From Cornus controversa (taxonomy: Eukaryota > Streptophyta > Magnoliopsida > Cornales > Cornaceae), in the NCBI GenBank assembly GCA_026545225.1, contig CM048845.1, forward strand, positions 33,837,001-33,901,000: DNA of 64,000 nt, given 5' to 3'. Below the pieces are notes generated by a model. It was not told the DNA's origin. It saw only the letters and a program-made list of their open reading frames with translations, and did not search any database. How positions within the stretch are numbered: the stretch's first letter is position 1; every line of letters begins with the position of its first letter. Shown here piece by piece: positions 45,351 through 58,000 of this stretch. Made by a program: the position numbers and the translations under genes.

Positions 45351-46517
45351 TGACGAGTGTAGAATAATGGATGGATTTTGTTGCTTCTCTACACTTTGTA
45401 CAAAAATAAAACCTACAAAAACTCTACTAAAAATTATATAGTAATAAACAGGGTCGAACCACTCTCAAGTGAGATTCTGAATGAACTCAAATTCACACAC
45501 TAATTTATGAAATGAAAATGATTTATTTTAAAAATATATTTATTTTGGAATTATAATGAATAAATAAAACTATACTAATAAAATAAATCTCAGGGGAAGG
45601 GTATCCATCACCACGAATCCACATAATAAATTTTCTATTATTCTTATATGATTTTTCCTCTAATAAACAATACACTTCACCAATCCACTTATAACTTGAA
45701 AAGATGAAAAAAAATATGACATAAAAAGCAAACTTGATTATATATGAGAGAATATTTTTTTACTTAATCTGTTGCACCTTTGCTAGGTAAATAGAGGTAG
45801 GCATTCTTCGAATTACCATTATTTGGTAAGCACGAAGAATCCTCCCTCTAATTTTATTTTGAAAATAAAAATTCAAAGTAAAAGAATAAAAGAATACTCT
45901 TGGGAGGAAAAAACATATAAGAATGTAAAAGAATTTACTTATATTTCACCATGGTGGCTTCATCACTACCTTGAGAGGGGTGCTTACAAGAAAAGAAAAT
46001 GAATACAAGAAAATATTTCCAACTACACTTTATTTTTTTCTACAATTTCTAACTCCCTTCACCATCCCCTAAGACCCCCTATTTATGGAGTTAGAGGGGA
46101 ATGGTTTAGGTGGCATGAAAAAAATTTAAAATACAAAATTTAAAAACAAAAATTCAAAATAAAAAATTTAAAAACAAAAATACAAAATACAAAATTTTGA
46201 ATTTAAATATCTAATATTTGATCTCCATATCTTTAATTTGAATTATGGACTGACCGTGTAAAAAATATTTTACAAAGTTTTGAACTTAAGACCTCTTGTG
46301 AAGTAAATTGCACAAAATACTATATTTTCTACAATTTTTCTAATGTTCATTTTTAGCTATATATATCATTTTCAACCCATTTTTGCTGCTTTTCTTCTTA
46401 TTGGGAAATCAACCCCTACAAAGCATAAAATGCAAATATAAGAACATTTAAATAAAATAAAAGAGTAATTAAAAACTTATTTTGGGATATAAAATAGCAA
46501 GTTTTGTGCACTTATCA
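45351..46517 (-). mobile_element. Solo LTR, 1.17 kb
   Basis: Ends TGACGAGTGTAG...GTGCACTTATCA with a perfect 5-bp duplication AATAT (45346-45350, 46518-46522). Read on minus it begins TGATAAGTGCAC, a start shared by a common class of plant LTRs. A minus-strand TATA box CCATAAATAGGGGG lies at about 46078-46091, which sets orientation. No body, PBS or polypurine tract remains. Confidence 0.88.
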
Positions 46518-46578
46518 AATATACCACATGTCGTGCCTATTGGATCAATAATGCAACAACTGGCCTAAAGATCACCTA

Positions 46579-47657
46579 GGGCTGCGTTTAGTAACGGAAA
46601 TATTTTTTGTTTTTGTGCTCGGAAGAAAACCAAATATATTTCTGTTTTTCTGAGTAGAAACAAAAAACAAAAATAGAGTTCATTAAAAACTTGTTTCTAC
46701 ATTTTTAAGAACAAAAAATAAAAAAGTGTTTAGTAACAAATTGTTACCAATTGTGAACCAAATCATTCTACTCCAAACAGCCCACAACTAAACCCACAAA
46801 GCAGCCCAAACTCAATTCAAAACCCATTTCAGCTCAAGCCCATACACCATCACGACTCACCTCCAAAGTCAGCCTTTACCCATGCCCAAGCCCATAGAGA
46901 CACATCTTCTTCACCCACAACACTGCCTAAACCAAACAATCAACACCATCACCAAACCCATTTCTCTGCAATTGAAACTAACGACCTAAAATAAGGAGAC
47001 CAATGAAGTAATGCAAGAAGCAAAAACAACCACCATCCACCTCCTCCCTCACCCGTAACTCACCATCGCTACCCGCCATCACCTCTCTCTCTAACACACA
47101 CACATTATTTCCTGATGTGTTTTCTTCTTGTGTCCAATTGGATCTCACTCATGGCCTTCAGATCGAAATCAGAAGAGATGAAGACCAAGTTTTGGGAAGG
47201 GGTTAACTGACAATGGTGAGAAATTCTCTATTTCTTCCTCTCCTCTAATTGGCACTCTATAAATCTCCATCGCCACCACCGTCATCAACCCTCCACCACC
47301 ACTCCCATGCGAAATTTCTGCGACTCCCAACCCAAATCACCATCAGTAATTTTGGTCCAGTGAAGAGAGAAGCACAGAGAAGAAGAGGAGAAGATATAGT
47401 CAAAATCGTTTGGTGGAGCGATGAAAAGAATAAAAGAGTTAAACTTTGCTACAGTAGAAGAAACGTTCCCTTTGCTATAGTAGAAAAACAAGAGAAACAT
47501 CTTTTTTTTGTTCTCTTCCTTTAACAAAAATGAGAAACATTTTTATTACAGAGAACAGAAATATTTTTACTAAACATATTTTTTGTTTTTGCTTTTGCCT
47601 TTTCAGAGGATGGAAACAAAAAAAAAAAAAAAAATATTCCTGTTACTAAACGCACCC
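46579..47657. mobile_element. TIR element (Tourist-like), 1.08 kb, with CCA/CCC-rich core
   Basis: Termini GGGCTGCGTTTAGTAAC and (reversed) GGGTGCGTTTAGTAAC-like; the match continues through GGAATATTTTT. CTA flanks both ends (46576-46578, 47658-47660). The 3-bp duplication fits PIF/Harbinger. The centre (about 46770-47310) is C-rich with CCCA/ACCACC runs. Its short frames on either strand are not supported as genes. Confidence 0.78.
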
Positions 47658-48202
47658 CTAATCACCTCTAAACATTCAAAATTGTTCTTCGTTAGCAAAG
47701 TAGGTGGGGGAATGAAACTGACATAGTTTCTTCAATTGTCGCACACCTTGACAATTCCAAACAATTAGCTTCATGGCAATGGGTGGGGCTATTTAGGGTA
47801 GCATTGCCATTTTGTTTTTAGAATGTTTTGGACTTGTTCATTCCAACACTAAGTTTTTCTTGAATAATGGTTTTGTTCCTTTTGATCTACCTAAGAATAT
47901 CTTTTGCTACTCTTTTAACACAACATTGTCATCCATTCCACAATGAGTATGTGTCAACTTTCTACGTTCATGTTTACCTCTTTCAACATGCTTAAATAAT
48001 TTCACACTCTCTCTTTTTAAATTCTGTCACCTACCTTTTGGATTTATAATTCTATTTCTCCTTTTCATTTTCAGATTGTCATTTTATATATATATATATA
48101 TCTTTCAACATGCTTAAATAATTTCACACTCTCTCTTTTAAAATTCTGTCACCTACCTTTTGGATTTATAATTCTATTTCTCCTTTTCATTTTCAGATTG
48201 TC

Positions 48203-48259
<57 letters not shown>

Positions 48260-48362
48260 TTCAACATGCTTAAATAATTTCACACTCTCTCTTTTAAAAT
48301 TCTGTCACCTACCTTTTGGATTTATAATTCTATTTCTCCTTTTCATTTTCAGATTGTCCTTT

Positions 48363-48393
<31 letters not shown>

Positions 48394-48581
48394 AGCAGTC
48401 TATGTTTTTTTTTCCCCCGATAAATAGTCTATGTTGTTATGGAGATAACCTTAACAATCAATTCACCTTTCTAGTTAAAATAAACAATAAAACTTATAAT
48501 TCATTTAGATTTATTTGTAGAAAAAAAGAAATGAATAGATATAGTTTTCCGAAAGGTCTAGTTTTTATCGTAAATGTCCAA
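47658..48581. other. Dr1 distal upstream region
   Basis: Unique-looking sequence to about 47980, then the threefold repeat listed next, then about 190 bp before the CGCG-box cluster. No separate gene was seen. Confidence 0.5.
47980..48388. repeat. Threefold repeat with (TA)n spacers upstream of Dr1
   Basis: Units starting CTTTCAACATGCTTAAATAA at about 47980, 48102 and 48258 run through 'ttcacactctctcttt' and 'ttttcattttcagattgtc' and end in (TA)n of different lengths. The longest, at about 48207-48257, is roughly 50 bp. The units are nearly identical, so the expansion is young. It ends about 200 bp before the promoter-proximal CGCG boxes. Confidence 0.92.
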
Positions 48582-48700
48582 ACGCGCCCTCGTCAAACGT
48601 GCCAACTTGTTCTCCATAACCGTTCGTATTACTCTGTGCGTCCAAAACCTACGATTCGAACGCGCTACAGAGGCGCGTGAGTAATCGTTGTTCAACGCGC
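48582..48700. promoter_or_regulatory. Cluster of four CGCG boxes before Dr1
   Basis: ACGCGC at 48582-48587, 48660-48665 and 48695-48700, and GCGCGT at 48673-48678, fit VCGCGB, the binding site of calmodulin-dependent CAMTA factors. The patch is clearly richer in CG than its surroundings. It lies at the likely transcription start area of Dr1 and may also just be a CpG-rich start region. Confidence 0.5.
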
Positions 48701-48854
48701 TTTAGAGAAATTTGCCCTAATCGCCTGCGAACCTTCTACTTCTCTCTCTATATTTCTGCAACACCGATTCTCTATTTTAATTCGAATTCGATTATTTACG
48801 GTCACTTGATTTGTCACCAATATCTTTCGTTGATTGTCAGATTTCACAATCTAG

Positions 48855-48999
48855 GTGAGTTGATTTTCAGTTTGATTGAAGAAGTTGTAGATCTGTAATT
48901 CTTGTTTGATCCTCATATATATATATGTATATATATATATGTATATTTGTATTTGTATATACAATATTTATTTTGATTTGAGTCTTGATCTATTTGAAG
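48855..48999 (+). other. Probable 5' UTR intron of Dr1
   Basis: A donor CTAG|GTGAGT at 48855 and acceptor TTTGAAG|GTTAAAG at 48998-48999 frame a T/TA-rich 145-bp segment. It ends eight bases before the start codon. Splicing here is inferred from sites and composition only. Confidence 0.55.
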
Positions 49000-49007
49000 G
49001 TTAAAGA

Positions 49008-52000
49008 ATGGAACCTATGGATATCGTTGGGAAGGCGAAAGAGGATGCTTCGCTTCCAAAAGGTTTGATACTGTTTTCTGTTTTTTATTTTTTTGTTCTA
49101 TATATTCATATTCATATGCATATAAATATAAATAATTATTATATCTTTGTTTTTTCCAATTTGATTTCTTTGTTGTTATTATTTGTTCCTTTTTATTTTT
49201 ATTTTTTATTGACGGTGATTCAATAGGTGAACTGTATGCGCTTCTAGCTAATATTTGTAATACAAGAATATTAATAAATGAGAGTATGATTTTTCTGAGA
49301 AAACTTCAAATGAGATCACTTCCAGTAAACTTTATTATTTACTAATTTTCTGATTGTTCTTATACAATCAACAACCTCTAAACCCTTAAAAATGATGTGT
49401 ACTCACTAATTTGCACTTGCAGCCCCCCCCAAAAAAAACAACTATATTTTTAAAGGATATATATATGTATGTATATATCTATGTATGTATATTTGGTGCA
49501 CTTAAATGATTCACAAATTTAATTTTGTAATACCATTTGTAGCCATATTGGTGCCAATTTAATTCATTATTGTGGTGGTTATTTTTATGCACAATATTGT
49601 TCTTCTGAAGTAATTAGGGCGAGATCTACAAATAATTTTTCTTCTGTTTGATACTAGTACCACCTGCATCCCATAAATTCTGATGGTAAGGTGAGAAGAA
49701 CCCTTGTGAAGGCTGGAATATATTTGTACTAGCCATGCAATATCTCTTCATGGCCTTGATATTAAGAAAGGATTACAATCAGGTGCTGATGTAATATAGT
49801 ATTTATGAATTAATAATTTGTATCAGTTATCTGCATGGGTTTACTTTTTCTGCAATTAACAAAGCTAAATGTGGAAGATTAAGATGTTGTTGAGACGAAT
49901 GATTACCAAGAGTGTGTAAGGGCTGAAGCATCAGTTGTAGATATAAGCCTGTAGGGGTTAATACAATTCACCACTTGTGAAAACTTATAAATTCTATTAT
50001 ATAACCTAACAACATTTTAATATCTGAGTTTGAGGACTAACAAATTTAGTTGATACCATACTTCATAATTGCTTTTTGACACTAATGTCATTCTCTTTAA
50101 GTTGGCTTATTTGTTCTTATTTGTTTGCTTCATTAATGCAACTTATAATTTATCACCAGCAACTATGACTAAGATCATAAAGGAGATGTTGCCTCCAGAC
50201 GTTCGTGTTGCAAGAGATGCTCAAGATCTTTTAATCGAGTGTTGTGTAGGTGAGGAGTTAATTATAGAACATTGCAGCCTTAATTTAGCATCATCCTTAA
50301 CTTAGCCAGCTCAGTTAATTGTCATTATCTTCTGGTTGTAAATTACCTTTAAATGTTTTTTTCATATGATAAATCAACACATCGCTGCTGCTATTGTCTT
50401 GGAAAGTTATATGAACTCATCCTACTTGCCTAAGATATTAGGTTAATGTTTAGGATCATTCTTGTCTTTCTGGTGACATATGAGTTCTCTTTGACATTCT
50501 TCCTTCAAGCTGTTTGATATATGTATATATATATACTGAATTTCCATAAAAATCATGGATTGACAGAGTAATTGCACCAAAAAGTTTTATGAAACTTTCA
50601 CTGCCACAGAACTTTCTTACTATTGGTGGAAGGAGACTTATTTTTTAAACAAGTCCATTATCATGGGATGGAATTCAAACGTTTAATGAGGACAAAGATA
50701 GGCGTGACGGGAGGCACTGTACTGAGGTTGATGGGAATTAAGGATGGTGAGTTAGACATGAGATTGAAGAGGGAACCAAAGAGGGATACTCTAGGTTTTG
50801 TTGGAAAATATTTTGCCCCCAAATCTTTGATTGAAAGAAGCTCTTTGGGTGTGGGGTAATTAACAGAATCAAATAAGTTAACATGCTAAGCAAATATACG
50901 AAACTAGATCTTAATAATGGTGATGCAGTTAGGAGCAGTTTTTTGGTTACTTGTATCTGAGAGACATGTAATGTGCTGATCACAGTCTATCATAATTCAC
51001 ATAACATTCATGTCCCATCTTAGAGTGCAAACATCTAAATCTCTGAACATTAGAATTCTTCTGATAATAAATAATAAATTGAAAGTCTTAAGAGGTGAGA
51101 TATATAATCTCATAAAAATGTAACATTAAAAAAAAAAAAAGGGAGTTGTAAAGAAGCTTGTTGGGAGTGGAGGGTAATAAACAGAATCATATAAGTTAAC
51201 ATACTAACTGAATCTACAAAACTAGATCTTGGCAGTGATGGTGCAGTAAGGAGCAAATTTTGGTTGTTTCTATCCAAGAGGCATGTAAAATGTTGGTAAC
51301 GATCTATCACAATTCATGCTAACATTCATGTTCCATCTTTGAATGCAGACATCCAAGTTTTTGAACATTAGAATTCTTCTGATAATAAATTATAAATTGA
51401 AAGTCTAGGAGGTGGACACACACACACACACATAGTTAATATAAGATTTACAGATCAATTTTGAAATGTAGGTGTAATTGCAAGAAGTTTACTAGTTGAT
51501 GGCTAGAATGAGTAATTCATAGAAGATGGAGGGTCTTTGACTAGTAGCTGTGTAAAGGGAACGATTATAGTTTCGTAGTTAGGTCTGTCTCTAATCTTCC
51601 AAGGCATACATTGAGTTATGCACTTTTTACACATCTGAGCCTTTAAGGTTGCAAACCAAGGTTTTTTCCTTAGTTTTCTGGTAAGAAACTGGGCTTCTTG
51701 TGGATAGATACAGCTCCAGTCTTTTGTAACTTGTCTAGCTCTTTTATATGATTCGTATGAAATAAGTCCAACCTTGAGTGCCGAGATTGTTATCTATATG
51801 AGCCGAACTTAAAATATTATTATTATTAGCTCTGTTAGATCAGTTGGAGGCATTTAATGTGCCAAGTCTTGCGTCTCAGTGGCATTTTAACCTTGTAGAG
51901 AATAGGTAACTCTGCAAAACTTCCTTGCTCTGAAGAAGAGTTTTTGTCATCATCTGCAAAGTTCCCTCTTTCCTTGAAAGTTATTTCAATCTTCTTCAAA

Positions 52001-55000
52001 TTACATTTTATGTTTTTCTGTCATTTTGGTCTCACAGCTTCCAATGTCAGAGTGTATCTCAGTAGTCCCTTTATCTTGGTAAACCCTGCTTTTTCCTTCT
52101 TTTTTTCTTTTTTCTTTTGGTGGCTAAATCACTATAATGATTGGACAGTACTACTTTGGAAACGCTTCTGCGGTGGCTTTAATTTCCCCTTTTTTCTCTT
52201 TATTCTGCATTGTTTAGTGCTGGAAAGGAAAAGGAAAAACTATTTCCTTCATATTTTATCTCTTGCTTAAAAAAATTAAGAAATTGGAAAATTTTCAAGA
52301 AATAGTCAGAATCAGGGAAAAGAAAGAGAAATGACATGTAAAATTGTTCTCCTTACTTTCCTTTATATTTTCTTTTTTCTCCTGTTTTCCATCGTAACCA
52401 AATATGTTTTCATTTTTCTCACTAATCTGCAAACTAAACAAAGCCTTAATAGTTGGAATAATGCTTTTGGAGCCAAAACCTAAGGAGATCTGCTTCATGA
52501 CATCCTTCTGGCCGTTGATAGTTTTAAGTTGTGTTTGAAGAAAGAGAAAATGGTTATTTGTTACTTTTAGATTGTTCCAGTTCTAACTTCTAAGTTTCAA
52601 CCAGACAGTAGTGATCCTGTCACTAAATTGGATCTAGATTATAGATTGACTCCTTCCCTTCTGATTTTGAGTAGTGTGGTATTAAACAACTAGCCTTTGA
52701 TGTAGTGGAGAAGTAAGTCAAATGCCTAGGTATGTAGAGCTGCTTCATATCTATCTTCAGGATGCACGTAAGAGTTTGCACTAGGATGTGTAGATCTGGA
52801 GACATTCTATTGAATATCAGAGTTAGGGTAAGAGATAGGAGAGGGAGGATCATTGTGTGAACTGGTCTATTATGTCTCACCTTTCATCCTACAGTGATTC
52901 AGGGTTCATAATCTGGTTTTAAAGAATCTTGTGTTGACAGGAAGTTTCTGTTGATATTAGAGAGTCCATTTGCTTGTGATGCCATGATTAAGAGAAAATT
53001 CATTTGTTGTTCTAAATGTTTGGAGTTCTTATCCAATGACCAGGGAGATGCACCCTCCTGCTTATAAAATTATATGTGAGGATATTCATCTGTCCACGTC
53101 AGTTGTAATGTTGTATGTTCTCTCCAGTGCTAGAATTAAAATCTTGAAAGTTGTTTACTGGGTAATTTTTCTAGCCAAACCATTTGTAACGTTGTATGTT
53201 GGCTCCAGCGATAGAATCAAATTCTTGAAAGTTTGTTAACTGGGTTTTTCCCCCTCTCCTGTATCTTGTATTCTCATAATGTATTTTTTCTGTAGCAACC
53301 TCCATACATTATTTCCTTATTCGTTCCTATAATGGACCCTTTTTGGAATTTGAGTTTTTTATGAAGTTCTTATGGCGACTCTACTTGGAATTTGTTCTCC
53401 AAACACCTCCCCCCCCCCCCCCCCCCCCCCTCCTCTCCTCTTTGGGTGGGGGTTTTGTCTTGCCCTTCCTGATATTTTGAAGAACTTTATTTCTCCTCTT
53501 TCTTTGAGGACCCTAGAATATAGGTACTTGAGTTCTTTGGTGGGTTTTTTTTTCCTTCTACATTATCATTGTATCTCGGTCTAATGATACGATTCCCACC
53601 CTATAAGCAAGATGATTTGGTCACCTACAGTATCCTTAATGTGCTTGACCAGGCAGTTGCTTACACAAGCTTAGATATGCTTCAAAAGAGAAAAAGGATG
53701 TTAAGCACTCTCCATGTTAACAATGTGTATAATGATGCCGAGTAGTGATGTCACCATCATTCCTTAATTATGATGTTAACTCCTGTTGGTGGAAGATATG
53801 TTTAACCTAGAAGGTGTCAGTCAGCCACTCTGCCGACACTGCTATGGGTTCCTCTTTTCTTGACATTAAATGGTAGTCGAAAATGCAATTTCAATTACCT
53901 CCATCTGGTTCATTTTGCCTTTTCTGTGAACAATTTTGTGGCATTGGTAATTCATAATTCAAATCATGAACATAGGAGCCTGTGGAGCGATCCTTTTAAT
54001 CCTATATTTTTATGAGGAATAAATGAATTGTTGGCTAAGAAGCACAGAAACGGATAGGGGACACGGATACGACACGACACGGATATGGCGACACGGCAAA
54101 TCCTAAAAAATTAGGACACGAACACGGCGGGGACACGACAAATAATAAATATTTATTTTTATATAATATTTGATGTCATACTTAAATAATTAAGAGTAAT
54201 ATTATTTTTCATCAACCTAACAAAGAAAAAATCCACAAATCATAAGTCACAAGTACACAATTAAATCTACTCCACAACAACAATAATTATAAGAGAACAA
54301 TGTCACAAAGTCATAAAATCAAATCAAAACGAGACATTAGAATAAAAACTAATCTTATCATTTAAACATCATTCCAGCTTACTCCAAATACAAAAGCATC
54401 ATCAAAAAGTTACATGTAAAAGATAGCAGTTGTACAATAAGAGAAAGAAGAGTAAAAAAAAACAAAGATGTAGAGATGAGATGGGCTGTAACAACATTTC
54501 TAGAACTTGTGTTTTGTTGGGAAGAAAGAAAGAAAGAGGCTAAAAAACGAGAAAAAAGCAAAAAAAATTAGGGTTTTGTTAGAAAAAGAATTAGGGATTA
54601 GTGAAAAATAAAGTAAGAATCCATGTAAGAGAAAGATTCATGAAAACAAGAGGGAAAAAATTTTTAGCGTGTCCAACATGGGTCTGCGCCGTGTCCGAAA
54701 ATTCATGGCGTGTCAGACGCGTGTCTACGCCATGTCTGTGTCGTGTCCGAAAATTCAAAAAAATAAAAAATTTCAAACATGTTTTTTGGCGTGTCCAGCA
54801 CGGATTCTTTGCCTTTTTAGGCATGTCCGTGCTTCCTAGATTGTTGGACAGTTATATCAGTAAATGAAAGGGTCCAGTGTCCGATGATTTGTTTTTTCTT
54901 TTGTTTGGATAACGAAAAATCAACCCACCCTCTAGTCACTTTGGATTCTTGGATGGTTTGCAAGCTCTGGATGCACACATCAGTTAAATCCAGGCCTCAC

Positions 55001-58000
55001 CTTCAGTGAGGATCGAACCAGAGACCTAAGGGAGTACCCCCAAAGGCCTTACCAGTCAAGTTGCCCGTGTGGGCCATGTTCAATGATTTTTATTGCGGTG
55101 CAATAATTATCTTTTAGCATAACTTTGGTGAGTATCAAGAAGATTCATGCAACAAGTTCTGTATAGTCATGCTAACCTGATTTTAGATATTGGAGGGCTT
55201 TTGTTAGCAATGCTTCTTGTTGCCCATTGTGTTAGTATGCAATCTTGCCCTCTTTCTGATTTTTTTTCCCCTTTTAGTAGGTCTGATTAGGGATGCAACT
55301 CAGTGGTCTGGGCAGGTTGGAGAGTCAACCCTATATCATCCTGCATGATAATCATCTTTGCCCAAGCCTGGGCTGAACCCGACCTTGGGTTGGAGAGACC
55401 TAGCCCAAGTTTGACCTAGCATTTTCAGTTTCTCACTTCAGCAATCTCACTGAAATTAGCTTCGAGATGACCTGCCACTAAATCCACAAAAATAACATGC
55501 ATAGGGGTTGCTGTTAAACTGAAAAAAGCACTTTTGTTAGTAGAGCTGCCAAAAAATTGATGTTGGTAAAAAAAATCTTAGGTGTTTGGTAATACAATGT
55601 ATAAAGTACTTTTCTATTTTTAATATATTTGGTAACAATATTATTTAAAACACTTATATTGCTAATTTTACAATAGTGCCTTTTAATAGAATGTTACTAT
55701 ATTTTATAATAAAAACTTTATAAAAGAAGGGGTGAAATTTTCTTTAAAACAATAAAAAAGGCTAAAACGGTCTAAGGAGAAATAGTTGCCTAATATATAA
55801 AATCTCTACTCTAAATGCAGTTTTAAAAGCTACAAATTGTAGCTTCATTCAAAAGCTCTATTGAGCTAAAATTGGTAACTATTAAAAGCGTTTCTAATGG
55901 TTATCAAACACATCTAAATGCAAAATTTTAAAATAAAAGCACTTTTAAGCTTTTGAAAAGCAATCCCAAACGGGCTCATAACCCCACCAAACAACTTGCC
56001 TTGGCTGAAGATGAATATGTCAGCAAGAAGCCGACAATAGAGAAAGGGCGACGAGGGCAGCCAGGGCTATGGTTCTCTCCCTTTCTATAGTTTTTTTATT
56101 TAGTGAACGAGATAAAGGTTTTATATATGAAAGAGCTTGACCATTGGATCAAAATGAATGGCCATGATCATCTCTAATATTTTTAATATAATAAAAAAAT
56201 TATTATTATATTATCAATTGGGTTCGAGTTACAAATCTCCCAACCAAACCAGCCTGAAATGGGATTGGGTTGGGAAATTTGAGCCGGAGCCCAACCCTAA
56301 AACATAAAACACTTGCCTAGGTCTGTCCTTAACTCCGGTTGGGCTTGGGTCGGCTTGCCCAACCGACTTGTTGGCCTAGGTATGATACACATACTCACTA
56401 TTACCCCAAAGGGGATTTGAACCCTCAACCTGCCATTTGAGAGAAGGAAGAGATGCCACTTTAGCTAAAGGATCAGTAGTCCCCTCCCGATTTGTCTAGC
56501 CTAATTTTGATGGGTATTCATGAAGAACATAGGCAAGCTTGGTGATGCTAATCAAGCAGAACTGGGGCGCTCTTGTGGTTTTGCATAAAGCTGTCAAGCT
56601 TGGGTTTGATAGTTTAATTATAAATTGCAATAGTTGCAGTGTCATCCAGTGGATTAGAGATGGTTTTGAGGTACTTGAAAACTCTTTAACCATCCTAAGG
56701 AAGTTTATATTTCATCATTGGATTTTTATTATTATTATTTTTTTCAGTGAGGTTCTAGTCTTTTTTTAACCTAGGGGATGTTATGACTTTCAAAAACTTC
56801 GCTGCTAACATAATGCCAGTTTTGCTTTTAGCTACTTATGCTTCAATTTTAATGACTTTTGTTTCTCACAGAAAGAAGTGTTTATCTTTTCTGTAAGAAG
56901 CAGTGGCTCTATACTCTATTTTTATATTTGATAGGTTGTAGCTAACTAATTCTTCTAGTTATAAAATTAACCTATAATTTCTGTATCCGTTCAAAGTGAC
57001 TCAGAGGATTCAAATTATAACTCCTATTTGACTAACACAATTCAATCTATTAGCTTCTGGAACTATGGCCATTTGTTGTTGAAGGGCCTTAAACCTCTTT
57101 GGTGGTAACTATTTCTCTCATTTTGATGCTGTTGTATCCATTAGCTGATGATTCATCCTGTGCAGTTGAAGATTGCATCCACTATCTTATTACAGTGTGG
57201 TTGCCAGTTCATATTATAAGTAGATCACAGTTTCTGTTTTCTTTATTAATGAATGATTTTTTTTCCTTTTTTCAATGCTTTTCAGAGTTTATAAACCTTA
57301 TTTCATCAGAGTCCAATGAAGTTTGTGGCAGACAAGAGAAGAGAACAATTGCACCAGAGCATGTACTCAAGGCTCTAGAGGTTTTTTATCCAATTCTTTA
57401 TTTTCCATTTTTAACTTCGGTTCTTGCTCCTTGTGCTATTTGTTTATCTGTCCATATTGCAAGTTCTTATGATCTTATTCACATTTATATTGTATTACTG
57501 TTGGTATCATGCATATGCAGGAATCTTTTTTTCTCGTAGACCTGTCCTTGAGGTTTGATCTGATGCACTTGATTATGTAACTTATGGCAAACCATCTTAT
57601 TGTGTTCTATCCCTCCAAATACTGTCACATGAGGGTTGGCACTTGGCACACCTGGATATAATGCTAAAACATCCATGAGCCGAATAATTTCATCTCTCTC
57701 TCTCTCTCTGTGGCTTTTTGAAAAGGGAAAACACCATATCTAGCATGGATTTATTATGGTTATGAAGTACACAATGAGGTAGCCAGTCAGTTGAGTAGCA
57801 TTTGTGAGGCTTGCAATTGGAATGTAGTGCATATTGTTAAGTTTCTATGTTCATTGGAGCTTCTAGGATCCAGTTCTGGAAAGATGACTATACGATGAGC
57901 CTCAAATAGTTGTGGTAGATCATAAGCTTCCGATAATCCTATTCGGTGGTGCTGGTAGTCTCCTCCCGGCAGCCAGCTTTCTCAATTGCCGATCAAGAAA

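Larger units (their letters stand above)
50250..57285 (+). other. Dr1 intron 2, 7.0 kb, repeat-filled
   Basis: Starts GTGAGG and ends TTCAG. It contains a diverged duplication (50831-51415), a smaller one near 53100-53245 ('tgttgtatgt..tctccag' twice), a 23-base poly-C run, a hAT MITE, two SINE candidates and a MITE-like patch at about 55500-55985. The rest is unassigned. No hidden exon of Dr1 or other gene was recognised. Confidence 0.65.

Noticed and set aside
56400..56485. tRNA gene
   Set aside because: The A- and B-boxes fit, but I cannot fold a proper acceptor or anticodon arm. A SINE head is the better reading.
57099..57539. 146-residue plus frame across Dr1 exon 3
   Set aside because: The middle (EFINLISSESNEVCG...) is the real Dr1 exon. 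The ends are intron sequence read through the splice sites.
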